DNA of 36,613 nt from assembly GCA_027066995.1 (NCBI GenBank), contig JAMOMQ010000104.1, positions 1 to 36,613 on the forward strand, in the 5' to 3' direction. Below, one piece after another: positions 20,428 to 29,499 of the stretch. The position numbers were made by a program, and so were the translations under genes. Each line of letters begins with the position of its first letter. Position 1 is the stretch's first letter. The notes below the pieces were generated by a model. The model saw nothing but the letters and a program-made list of their open reading frames with translations. It did no database searches and was not told the origin of the DNA. The stretch is from Flavobacteriales bacterium. Lineage in GTDB: Bacteria > Bacteroidota > Bacteroidia > Flavobacteriales > Flavobacteriaceae.

Positions 20428-20931
20428 ATGAGACACTTAAAACTAGTATTAGCCGCATTATTGCTTTGGATGGGAACAACCAATGCCAATGCGCAAAAAA
20501 TTGCCCACATTGACGTTCAAAAAATTTTGGTGGAAATGCCGGAATTTAAAGCCGGCCAAGCAGAATTGAAAAAATTGTATGCTACCTATCAAAAAGAGTT
20601 CAAAGAAATGCAAGATGCTTATCAGGCCAAATTAAAAAAATACCAAGATGAAGCTAAAACCGTTTCGGAACAAGAAAATCAAAAACGTGTTAAAGAATTA
20701 ATGGAGATGGAAAAAAACATCGCCAAAGCACAACAAGATATTCAACAAGAAGCAGCCAAAAAAGAAGCCGAATTGATGAAGCCTATCCAAGAAAAATTGA
20801 TGAAAGCCGTTAAAGATGTAGCCAAAGAAAAAGGTTATGACTATGTATTTGACAGCTCTGGCCCTACCAATCTTATTGTTGCTAACGGTCCTGATTTATA
20901 TAATGCCGTTAAAGCCAAATTAGGATTTTAA
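20428..20931 (+). CDS. OmpH/Skp family outer membrane protein chaperone
   Basis: KIAHIDVQKILVEMPEFKAGQAELKKLYATYQKEFKEMQDAYQAKLKKY...YDYVFDSSGPTNLIVANGPDLYNAVKAKLGF. Confidence 0.93.
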   Translation: MRHLKLVLAALLLWMGTTNANAQKIAHIDVQKILVEMPEFKAGQAELKKLYATYQKEFKEMQDAYQAKLKKYQDEAKTVSEQENQKRVKELMEMEKNIAKAQQDIQQEAAKKEAELMKPIQEKLMKAVKDVAKEKGYDYVFDSSGPTNLIVANGPDLYNAVKAKLGF

Positions 20932-20952
20932 ATAAACTTAAAACCATTTATA

Positions 20953-20983
20953 AATCCCGGATATACCGGGATTTTTTTTAGCC
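20953..20983 (+). terminator. Intrinsic terminator downstream of ompH
   Basis: AAATCCCGGATATACCGGGATTTTTTTT. Confidence 0.85.
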
Positions 20984-21118
20984 TCTGTTTGTTATGTAAC
21001 ATTTATAACTATTTATTTGACTCATAAAATGATTTTTGTTATATTCAGGCATAATTTAAAAAACTACCACATTTATATTTTGTAAATTTGAAAACAAATT
21101 AATTAAAATCATAATATT

Positions 21119-22429
21119 ATGAAGTGTTTAAAAGAAAAATTATATAAAAAAATTGAAGCACATCGTCCCAGAACCAAACGATTGGCCAAAGAATATGGCG
21201 ATGTAGTTGTTGATCAAGTAAAAGCCGGTCAAATTATCGGTGGTATGCGAGGTATCAAAAGCTTGATATCCGACATTTCTTATTTAGACCCGTATGAAGG
21301 TATCCGCTATCGTGGTTATACCCTACCCGAAGTGTTTGAAAAACTACCCAAACCTGCAGGTGCCGAAATGCCTTACGTCGAAGGTTTATATTATTTATTA
21401 TTAACCGGCGACATTCCAACTCAAGAACAAGTGGAAGCACTGATTATGGATATGAACAACCGTCGTATCATACCTAAATATGTATGGGATGTTATTGATT
21501 CGTTCCCAAGCGAAAGTCATCCTATGGCAATATTATCGGCTGCCGTTATGAGCTTGGAAAGAGAATCGTTATTTAATGTCAAATACCGTCAAGGTATCAG
21601 CAAAATGGATTATTGGGATCCCACCTTTGAAGATGCCACCAACTTATTGGCCAAAATTCCATTGATTGGAGCTTATATCTATAACAAACTTTATAATCCG
21701 GAAGGCGGCCACCGCTACCCCGATCCTACATTGGATTTAGGTGCTAATTTTGCTTATATGATGGGTAAAGATAAACCTTATGACGATGTGTCACGTATGT
21801 ATTTTATCATTCATGCCGACCACGAAGCCGGTAATGTCAGTGCCCACACCGGCCACCTGATTGCCAGCTCATTGTCCGATGTATATTATGCCGTATCAGG
21901 TATGATCAATGGTTTGGCAGGTCCTTTACACGGATTGGCCAACCAAGAAGTTTTACGCTGGTTACAAAAATTGTATGAAAAATTTGGCGATAAAGTGCCT
22001 GATAAAGAAGAATTGAAAAAATTTGTTTGGGATACACTCAACAGTGGCCAAGTAATCCCCGGTTACGGTCATGCCGTATTACGTAAAACCGATCCGCGTT
22101 ACACGGTGCAAAGAGAATTTTGTTTAACACACATGCCGGATGATCCGTTATTTAAGTATGTATCGGCTCTATATGATGTCGTTCCCGGAATATTGCAGGA
22201 ACATGGTAAAGCCAAAAACCCTTGGCCCAATGTCGATGCACAATCAGGTGTGGTACAATGGCACTACGGCGTTAAAGAATATGACTTCTACACCGTCTTA
22301 TTCTCCATTGGCCGATCTATCGGTGTTCTGTCCAATATTATTTGGGACAGAGCTTTAGGATATCCTATCGAAAGACCCAAATCTATCACCACAGATATGT
22401 TGGAAGAAATGGTGGGTATCAAAAAATAA
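21119..22429 (+). CDS. gltA: Citrate synthase, type I (eukaryotic/mitochondrial-like)
   Basis: HADHEAGNVSAHT, MINGLAGPLHGLANQEVLRWL, VIPGYGHAVLRKTDPRYTVQREF; these match the mitochondrial-type enzyme signature. Confidence 0.93.
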   Translation: MKCLKEKLYKKIEAHRPRTKRLAKEYGDVVVDQVKAGQIIGGMRGIKSLISDISYLDPYEGIRYRGYTLPEVFEKLPKPAGAEMPYVEGLYYLLLTGDIPTQEQVEALIMDMNNRRIIPKYVWDVIDSFPSESHPMAILSAAVMSLERESLFNVKYRQGISKMDYWDPTFEDATNLLAKIPLIGAYIYNKLYNPEGGHRYPDPTLDLGANFAYMMGKDKPYDDVSRMYFIIHADHEAGNVSAHTGHLIASSLSDVYYAVSGMINGLAGPLHGLANQEVLRWLQKLYEKFGDKVPDKEELKKFVWDTLNSGQVIPGYGHAVLRKTDPRYTVQREFCLTHMPDDPLFKYVSALYDVVPGILQEHGKAKNPWPNVDAQSGVVQWHYGVKEYDFYTVLFSIGRSIGVLSNIIWDRALGYPIERPKSITTDMLEEMVGIKK

Positions 22430-22449
22430 AAATCTAATTGAATATTTTT

Positions 22450-22478
22450 AAAAGCTGCTCTTACGGGCAGCTTTTTTG
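22450..22478 (+). terminator. Intrinsic terminator downstream of citrate synthase gene
   Basis: AAAAGCTGC-TCTTACGG-GCAGCTTTTTT. Confidence 0.85.
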
Positions 22479-22482
22479 CAAA

Positions 22483-22611
22483 GAAGCTGTCTCAAAAGTA
22501 TTTTTCATAAACAATTCATATAATATTAAAACTGTAAATTATTGATTATCAAACATCAGATTCCTCACTATGTTCGAAATGACAGATAATTCAATCTTTT
22601 GAGACAGCCTC
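22483..22611. repeat. MITE-like element, copy 2 (129 bp)
   Basis: TIRs GAAGCTGTCTCAAAAG (22483-22498) / CTTTTGAGACAGCCTC (22596-22611), one mismatch; 3' 36 bp matches copy 1 at 35/36. Confidence 0.85.
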
Positions 22612-22617
22612 GTTTTC

Positions 22618-24210
22618 TTATTCAAATTGTAATTTATAAAACTTGGTATATAAATGATCTTTGGCGGGAATAATGGCTGACACAGGCGATACCATTATGC
22701 CTTCTATGGGCATAAACCGGAATTTGTCTCCTCTTTTATATTTCTTGACAAGTTGTTTAGACACCATTCCGTCATTAGAAATAACAACGGCATTCAGATT
22801 ATACAATTCTTTTTTCAACAAATAAAAAGGCACTTCTTTACTTGCTTTTTCCATCGGTGAATCCGTAAAAACGATATAATTTTTGCCATTTATCAAAGCA
22901 CTAAAAAACGAATGCAAGGCTAAACGTGGTTTAACCAATTGTTTTTTATATATTTTGACCACCCAAAGTATTTGACCCTCAGGTGCAATTTTAATACTAA
23001 AGATATCACCGGCTATTTCGCGCACATTTTCTTCTCTGTCCTCCTTTTTCATCATAAGAGGCACATACAAATCTTCGGCATTTATTATCAAAGTGCCGTC
23101 AGACAATAAGAAACTGTTACGCACTATTATAGAATGGTTTTTGGTTTTTTTTATGCGTTTCTTTTCGGATACACTCACCATTTGCTTCTCAAACGACTGA
23201 TAAGATTGGTTAAGCATTGCCAATTTTTTAGTCATATTCAATCTGTAAAAACCATCCACATCATTAAGGTTTAAATACTTATGGCGGTAAAAGCCGTAAA
23301 CGGTCAAATCATCCCCCAAAGCCAGATATAATTTTTCAATAACTTTTTGTGGTTTTAACCGGTAAGTATCTACCATGTTTTTGGAAGCTCTGTATATGAT
23401 AAATTCTTTGGTGTTATCCGTATTCATCAGTCGCTTTTTCCGTAAAGGATCCGTTTTATAAATTTGCCCAATGACAAAAACAGTTCCGGTATCACCCGCC
23501 ACTTTAATATCATTGATGTAAAATAAATCTGATGAAACACCGCCCGAAATATCTTGCTGAAAAACCGGTTCAAAATTTTGATTAAAAACGTTTATATGAT
23601 ACTTGGCAACCGGTTGCTTATCACGATAAACAATGGCAAAATACTTATTGTTGTCAGAAAAGACAAAAAACATTTTCGGATTAAAAAAATTGACATCGGT
23701 ATAATATTTTAATTTTTGATAATATAACGAACCCGGATTAACAAATAGGTTAACTTCCGTTTTAGGATAAAGAAAATTTAGTCTAAAAAATTCCTTTTCT
23801 TCTATTTGACCGTTGTCTATATGCCCGGTTATTTTTTTAAAGGCATAATATTTTTTCCGGTAATTGATATCCATATTTAACAAAAACAATTGCCCGCTAT
23901 GCACAAATGCACCTTTAATAGCTCCTTTAACGCTATCCTTGTTTAATTTAAAGGTTTTGGTTTTGACAGGTTTTAGTTTTTTGTCATATTGTGTGGCATA
24001 GGCTTCAAAAATAAGCGGATCTACCAAAAAACCACTCCGCTTAGATGCAATGGTGATAAACCCGCCTTGTTGATCGGGTATCATAAAATCATTTTGCACA
24101 CGGGCAGTGGTTAATTTATAAGTCGGACTTGCTTTAATTTTAATGCCGGTAGTTTGTGCTACGGCCAAACCCGCCCATAGCAAAGCCTGTAATATTAGTA
24201 GTTTTTTCAT
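22618..24210 (-). CDS. Hypothetical secreted protein
   Basis: 530 aa ORF with signal peptide MKKLLILQALLWAGLAVAQ; no family recognised. Confidence 0.8.
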   Translation of the reverse strand: MKKLLILQALLWAGLAVAQTTGIKIKASPTYKLTTARVQNDFMIPDQQGGFITIASKRSGFLVDPLIFEAYATQYDKKLKPVKTKTFKLNKDSVKGAIKGAFVHSGQLFLLNMDINYRKKYYAFKKITGHIDNGQIEEKEFFRLNFLYPKTEVNLFVNPGSLYYQKLKYYTDVNFFNPKMFFVFSDNNKYFAIVYRDKQPVAKYHINVFNQNFEPVFQQDISGGVSSDLFYINDIKVAGDTGTVFVIGQIYKTDPLRKKRLMNTDNTKEFIIYRASKNMVDTYRLKPQKVIEKLYLALGDDLTVYGFYRHKYLNLNDVDGFYRLNMTKKLAMLNQSYQSFEKQMVSVSEKKRIKKTKNHSIIVRNSFLLSDGTLIINAEDLYVPLMMKKEDREENVREIAGDIFSIKIAPEGQILWVVKIYKKQLVKPRLALHSFFSALINGKNYIVFTDSPMEKASKEVPFYLLKKELYNLNAVVISNDGMVSKQLVKKYKRGDKFRFMPIEGIMVSPVSAIIPAKDHLYTKFYKLQFE

Positions 24211-24236
24211 CTTTATTTTTGCTTGTGTTAAAAAAA

Positions 24237-25052
24237 TTATTTATTGAGTTGTTTGTGTGTGTCTTGTGATTCAAAATAGGCTTCAATAGGTATAAAATTG
24301 TCTTTAAAATCATCGACAAAAACTATATCATAATCCGAACGGTTTAGCAAAACACGCATGGTATTCTCCACTTGTTGATACAAAGGTTTTATCAACCATT
24401 GTATTTCCTCGGGGCCTTGCTTGACCTCATCATAAAGTGCTTGCCGTTTTTCTTCCATCTTTTGATTGAGCAATTCTTGATAACGGTCTGACTTGCGCCA
24501 GTAATTACTGATTATCCAGGGCCGTTTTTTGTGTTCCATCATCTCGGCAATTTTCCATTCGTGATTAATCTCGGCAAAAGACAAAAACTTGGGATGCAGA
24601 TTGCCTATAAATATTTGTTTGCCGTCATGATCAATACGCACTTTCAGGTCTTTTAAATTGACGCCGTATTTGGCTACCAAATGAATTTGCAAGGCACCTA
24701 TAAAGTGTAAATCGTGGTCATCTTCGGTAAATTTTTCATTCCAAGTTCGGGTAAAATTGGTATCAATTTCCATCAAACCGACTTCCAAAATATCCTTTAA
24801 ACCAACCACGTTGAGTTTACGGTTTTTAAGTTCGGCTATCTCTTGTTGTTGATTTTTTAAGCTCTGTTTTAATTGTTTTATCTCATTAGGGTTATCATGT
24901 TGCAACTTGACGTATAAATACATTAAAACCGCACCAACTATCATGCTGATACCAAACTGGTTTAAACGTGACAGTAAGGCCAAAAATCCGAAAATCAATA
25001 CGCTTAAAAAGATAATTTCTTTCTTATATTTTCGCCAAATAAACTTAAACAT
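24237..25052 (-). CDS. Hypothetical membrane-anchored protein with coiled-coil segment
   Basis: N-terminal TM helices then KQLKQSLKNQQQEIAELKNRKL heptad-like segment and a soluble C-terminal domain. Confidence 0.75.
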   Translation of the reverse strand: MFKFIWRKYKKEIIFLSVLIFGFLALLSRLNQFGISMIVGAVLMYLYVKLQHDNPNEIKQLKQSLKNQQQEIAELKNRKLNVVGLKDILEVGLMEIDTNFTRTWNEKFTEDDHDLHFIGALQIHLVAKYGVNLKDLKVRIDHDGKQIFIGNLHPKFLSFAEINHEWKIAEMMEHKKRPWIISNYWRKSDRYQELLNQKMEEKRQALYDEVKQGPEEIQWLIKPLYQQVENTMRVLLNRSDYDIVFVDDFKDNFIPIEAYFESQDTHKQLNK

Positions 25053-25066
25053 ATAACCTTGGTTTT

Positions 25067-25885
25067 TTAGTCTTCGGAATTAAATTTATTTTTTAAAGCT
25101 TCCAATTGCTGTTGTTCCATACGCAATTTGATACGGTCATAAACATTTTTAATGATTTTTTTGGTATATAAGGGAAAGTCGGCGCGCATAATCCAACCGT
25201 AATAACCCGGGTCTTTTATCAATACATCCTCTACTTTTTGTCCTTTATATTTGCCAAAATTGATAACTTCTTCGTTTTTATCATTATAAATAATCCGTCC
25301 TTGAAAATCGGCTGCTTTAAAATAGGAACTGAATTTGCTCAACTTTTCCATATCCTTGGGCAAATCGTCGTAGCGTTCCAACTGCGCTTTTAAAATTTCG
25401 TAAGTAGCCTTGGTGTCGGCTTCGGCCGAGTGTGCATCGGTCAAGTCACCATCACAATAAAACCGGTAGGCAGCAGTCAGATTACGCGGTTCCATTTTAT
25501 GAAATATATTTTGTATATCTATCAGGTTGTTGGTTTTTAAGTCAAAATCGATACCGGCACGCAACAGCTCTTCGGCCAACAGTGGCACATCAAAACGATT
25601 GGAATTAAAACCGGCCAAATCGGCATCGTGGATCAAATCAAATACTTCTTGTGATATATCTTTAAAAGTAGGTGCATCGGCCACATCGGCATCATATATA
25701 CCGTGTATTTTTGAGGCTTCTATGGGAATTGGCATTTCGGGATTAACACGCCAGGTTTTAATTGTTTCCGTCCCGTCGGGTTCTACCCGGATAATAGCCA
25801 TCTCCACTATACGATCTTTAGCCGTATTGACACCGGTGGTTTCCAAATCGAATATACAGATTGGTTTTTGTAGTTGTAAAGTCAT
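25067..25885 (-). CDS. 3'-5' exonuclease, DnaQ/DEDDh family
   Basis: ICIFDLETTGVNTAKDRIVEMAIIRV (Exo I), GFNSNRFDVPLLAEEL (Exo II), DAHSAEADTKATYEIL (Exo III). Confidence 0.93.
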   Translation of the reverse strand: MTLQLQKPICIFDLETTGVNTAKDRIVEMAIIRVEPDGTETIKTWRVNPEMPIPIEASKIHGIYDADVADAPTFKDISQEVFDLIHDADLAGFNSNRFDVPLLAEELLRAGIDFDLKTNNLIDIQNIFHKMEPRNLTAAYRFYCDGDLTDAHSAEADTKATYEILKAQLERYDDLPKDMEKLSKFSSYFKAADFQGRIIYNDKNEEVINFGKYKGQKVEDVLIKDPGYYGWIMRADFPLYTKKIIKNVYDRIKLRMEQQQLEALKNKFNSED

Positions 25886-26628
25886 TTTTTTGGTCTATTT
25901 AATTTTAAATGTTTGGGAAAGCCTTTTGCTCCCCATTTATTTTGCAAATCTAAGAATTTATATCCCAACCGGTTGGGCTGCGGGTCTAAAATTTCTTCTT
26001 GAAAAGCTTTTTGCAAGATATATTCTATCCAATAGTCTTCCTTGTTGTTAACAGGATCAAATTTTACCTTTAAATCAATATGATACAACTTGGCAACATT
26101 CTGATACCAAAAAGCCGTCCAACCGTTCTTATATTTTTTTAAAAATTCATAAACGGTTTGTCCGGTTTGCCGGTGAAACAGTTTGGATAATATCCGCCCT
26201 TCGGATTGGGTCAGGTTTTTAAGTTTGGGTTCAAATTCTTTTTTGATCCAACGTTTGACTATACGCATATACCGTTTGCGTTGTCTTTTATTCATTTTAG
26301 ATAAACGTTGATCGAGTTTTTGCACATTTATACCCGACAAACGTGCAAAAGGATAAACACGATATACCTTACGGCGTATCCACCGGTAACGCTTCAATTC
26401 TCTATAGTTAGAAAAACGCATTTTGGGTAAAATCATGATGGAATCCAAGTCAAAAACAGGTATTGAATCAGAAGCATTATATAAGAAAAGAGCCGTGCTG
26501 TCCGCTGATTTTTCAGGTTGTTGTGCCTGTAATTCCCATCCTGATAAAAACAACATGATAACAAGAAAAAATAATATTTTTAATGATTCTGACATTAAAG
26601 AAAAAATTTTTAGTTCAAATTTAAGCAT
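25882..26628 (-). CDS. DUF4294-like protein (start probably 26595, MSESLKILFFLVIMLFL)
   Basis: FDLDSIMILPKMRFSNYRELKRYRWIRRKVYRVYPFAR motif recalls Bacteroidetes DUF4294; ends with 4-nt overlap with the exonuclease start. Confidence 0.8.
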   Translation of the reverse strand: MLKFELKIFSLMSESLKILFFLVIMLFLSGWELQAQQPEKSADSTALFLYNASDSIPVFDLDSIMILPKMRFSNYRELKRYRWIRRKVYRVYPFARLSGINVQKLDQRLSKMNKRQRKRYMRIVKRWIKKEFEPKLKNLTQSEGRILSKLFHRQTGQTVYEFLKKYKNGWTAFWYQNVAKLYHIDLKVKFDPVNNKEDYWIEYILQKAFQEEILDPQPNRLGYKFLDLQNKWGAKGFPKHLKLNRPKK

Positions 26629-26639
26629 TTGTTACTAGT

Positions 26640-26654
26640 TGGCATTAAAATTGC
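26640..26654 (+). promoter_or_regulatory. Sigma54-like -24/-12 element TGGCATTAAAATTGC upstream of the M23 peptidase gene
   Basis: GG-N10-GC with TGGCA and TTGC both intact; TATTTTTG (26667-26674) is an alternative sigmaA -7. Confidence 0.35.
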
Positions 26655-26703
26655 CGTTTTTTATTGTATTTTTGAATTTCCATAATGAATCTTATCAATA
26701 ATA

Positions 26704-28389
26704 ATGCCTAAAAATTTCAAGTTTTTATTAATTGTATTTTTAATTACAATACAAGCCGTAGCACAACACGACAGTTTGCATATGCCGTTAGACATTCCTT
26801 TATATTTATCCGGCACTTTTGGCGAGTTGCGCAGTAATCATTTCCACTCGGGTATGGATATCAAAACCAATAATGAAGAGGGTTTGCCGGTATATGCTGT
26901 TGATGACGGCTATATTTACCGGATTAAAATCACCAATAACGGATATGGTAAGGCTTTGTATATCAAACATCCGTCCGGTTTGGTTTCGGTTTACGGACAT
27001 CTCAAATATTTTAACGATCGGATAGAATCTTATATCAAACAAAAACAATATAAAAAACAACAATACGAAATTGAAGTTTTTCCTTATAAAATAGAGTTGC
27101 CGGTCAAAAAAGGTGAAATTATTGCCTATAGCGGCAATACAGGTGGCTCGTCCGGACCTCATTTGCATTTTGAACTGCGAAACACCAAAGAGCATCCAAT
27201 CAACCCTATGTCTTACGGTATTAGAATTAAAGATAATCAAAATCCCGTAATAAAAAATGTATTTGCTTATCCTTTGGACAGCCTGTCGCAAGTCAATCAA
27301 ATGGGAAAACGGGTAAAACTCAACATTACCCGAATAAATGACAGCTTATATGTTGCCAATCCTATTTTGGCTTATGGAAAAGTGGGGTTCGGTTTAGAAG
27401 CTTATGACCGCCACAACAATGTCAAAAACCGTAACGGATTGTATAAAATTAATTTAAAAGTCAATGGCATGATTGTATTCGAACAAATAATGGAAGAGTT
27501 TTCCTTTGCAAGATCCAAATACATCAATACCATTATTGACTACCCTTATTATATCAAATACCGTCGCCGTATTCAAAAATTATGGGTTGAACCTTATAAT
27601 ATTTTAGAAATATATACCCAATTGGTAGGTGACGGCTCTTTACAGATAAAACATGGTAAAGATTACCAAGTCGTGATAGAAATATCGGACTTTGATAACA
27701 ACACAACACGAATCAAAATACCGGTAAAAGGTTATCATACAAAAATTATAGAAAAGAAAAAAAATATAAAAACAGCCTTTTATATTGACCAACAAAAAGG
27801 AAATACTATAAACCTTTCTCCTTGGAAAATTATCTTTAGACCAAACAGTAGTTATGAAAATTTTTACTTAAAAATAACGGCTAATTCAAAAAAATTATCC
27901 ATAAAACATCCTTTGGTACCTTTAAAAAAATCCTATCTGATTAAATATCCCTTAAAAAATATCCAACCGGCATTAAGGGCTTACACCTATTTGGCTGTTT
28001 ATGGCAAAAGTAATAAACCCAAATATGTATATACAATTAAAAAAACAGACAGTTTGATTGGGTACACCTGGCAATTCGGCAATTTTGTGATTCGCTATGA
28101 CAGCATTGCACCTTATATTAAGCCTCTTAATTTTAAACCTAAATCAGATTTGACCAATTACCGTTTTTTAAGTTTTAAGACCGGCGACCGGCAAACAGGC
28201 ATCAAATCTTATAACGGTTATATTGACAGCGAGTGGATTTTATTGGAATATGACTATAAAACAGGGAAATTGACCTATGATTTTTCTGACAAAAAACTTA
28301 AAGGACATAAACATGCTCTAAAAATTATAGTAGAAGACATGCTGGGAAATACACGTCTTTACAAAACCACCTTTTATCGAAAAGAATAA
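26704..28389 (+). CDS. M23 family metallopeptidase
   Basis: SNHFHSGMDIKTNNEEGLPVYAVDDGYI...GLVSVYGHL...YSGNTGGSSGPHLHFELR LytM motifs; signal peptide. Confidence 0.95.
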   Translation: MPKNFKFLLIVFLITIQAVAQHDSLHMPLDIPLYLSGTFGELRSNHFHSGMDIKTNNEEGLPVYAVDDGYIYRIKITNNGYGKALYIKHPSGLVSVYGHLKYFNDRIESYIKQKQYKKQQYEIEVFPYKIELPVKKGEIIAYSGNTGGSSGPHLHFELRNTKEHPINPMSYGIRIKDNQNPVIKNVFAYPLDSLSQVNQMGKRVKLNITRINDSLYVANPILAYGKVGFGLEAYDRHNNVKNRNGLYKINLKVNGMIVFEQIMEEFSFARSKYINTIIDYPYYIKYRRRIQKLWVEPYNILEIYTQLVGDGSLQIKHGKDYQVVIEISDFDNNTTRIKIPVKGYHTKIIEKKKNIKTAFYIDQQKGNTINLSPWKIIFRPNSSYENFYLKITANSKKLSIKHPLVPLKKSYLIKYPLKNIQPALRAYTYLAVYGKSNKPKYVYTIKKTDSLIGYTWQFGNFVIRYDSIAPYIKPLNFKPKSDLTNYRFLSFKTGDRQTGIKSYNGYIDSEWILLEYDYKTGKLTYDFSDKKLKGHKHALKIIVEDMLGNTRLYKTTFYRKE

Positions 28390-28430
28390 GTTTGTTATCT
28401 TTGTTTATCTATATTTAAAAATGATTAATA

Positions 28431-28883
28431 ATGAAAAAAATTTATTTCATCATACTGATTTTTACTTCTCTATTTGCTTGCAATATGGTAAAACCACCCG
28501 ATTTTAAAGGTATTGATCATATTAGTTTAAAAAAGAATAATACAGGTCAACTGGTATTAGTAGCCTATGCCCAATACCACAATCCTAATTTGGTAGGAGG
28601 AAAATTTAAAATTTCGGATGTCAAAGTTTTTGTCAACGATAAGTATTTGGCCAATTTAAATGCTGATACTTATAAAGTGCCTTCAAAAAAAGATTTTACG
28701 GTTCCTTTAGAAGTAAATTTTGACTCCGGCTATTTAAAAAAAAGCAATTTGTTGGAAGCCCTAAATGCGGTTTTAAACAACAAACTCAAAGTACAATACA
28801 AAGGCACCATATATTATGTCAGTCACGGACTTAATATCCCCTATTCTATTGATTACACCCAAGATATTAAAGTGTTTGACTAA
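28431..28883 (+). CDS. Hypothetical lipoprotein (LEA type 2-like)
   Basis: Lipobox SLFAC; AYAQYHNPNLVGGKFKISDVKVFVNDKYLANLN pattern resembles LEA14-like domains. Confidence 0.75.
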   Translation: MKKIYFIILIFTSLFACNMVKPPDFKGIDHISLKKNNTGQLVLVAYAQYHNPNLVGGKFKISDVKVFVNDKYLANLNADTYKVPSKKDFTVPLEVNFDSGYLKKSNLLEALNAVLNNKLKVQYKGTIYYVSHGLNIPYSIDYTQDIKVFD

Positions 28884-29494
28884 TGGCCACAGATACTTAT
28901 TATACCATAGAAAAACCTCCCGAACCGGCTATATTTAAAGACCGCAAAAGCAAATTTATAGGCTATGCCTACCCGGTACAACATACCGACCAAGTCAAAC
29001 CCATCATAGATCATCTCAAAAAAGAACACCACAGTGCACGCCATTGGTGTTATGCTTACCGGATTGGTATTAAAAATATAGCTGAACGTGCCAATGATGA
29101 TGGAGAACCTTCCAACTCTGCCGGCATACCCATCTTAAATCAAATAAAAAGCAAAAACTTAACCAATGTATTGGTAATAGTAGTCCGCTATTTCGGAGGT
29201 GTTAAACTTGGTGTAGGCGGCTTGATAAATGCCTACAAAACAGCTGCCCAAATGGTATTGGACGGAGCTGAAATTGTTGAAAAAATCCGGACTAAAAACC
29301 TACAAATTATATTCTCCTACAATGATATGAACAAAGTCATGCGAATCATCAAAGAATTTCAATTGGATATTGTTAAGCAGGATTTACAAGAAAAAGGTGA
29401 AATCATTTTATCTGTCAGATTAGATGATTTTGATCAAATAGCCAAAAAATTCAATCAAATACATACTTTAAAAGTCAAACCTATTGAAAAATAA
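28883..29494 (+). CDS. YigZ/IMPACT family protein
   Basis: FKDRKSKFIGYAYPV, HHSARHWCYAYRIG, RANDDGEPSNSAGIPILNQI, VLVIVVRYFGGVKLGVGGLINAYK. Confidence 0.95.
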   Translation: MATDTYYTIEKPPEPAIFKDRKSKFIGYAYPVQHTDQVKPIIDHLKKEHHSARHWCYAYRIGIKNIAERANDDGEPSNSAGIPILNQIKSKNLTNVLVIVVRYFGGVKLGVGGLINAYKTAAQMVLDGAEIVEKIRTKNLQIIFSYNDMNKVMRIIKEFQLDIVKQDLQEKGEIILSVRLDDFDQIAKKFNQIHTLKVKPIEK

Positions 29495-29499
29495 TCAAT

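Noticed and set aside
21083-21090. TAAATTTG as the citrate synthase promoter
   Set aside because: Matches the -7 consensus but no TTG at 17-23 nt upstream, so not listed as a supported promoter.
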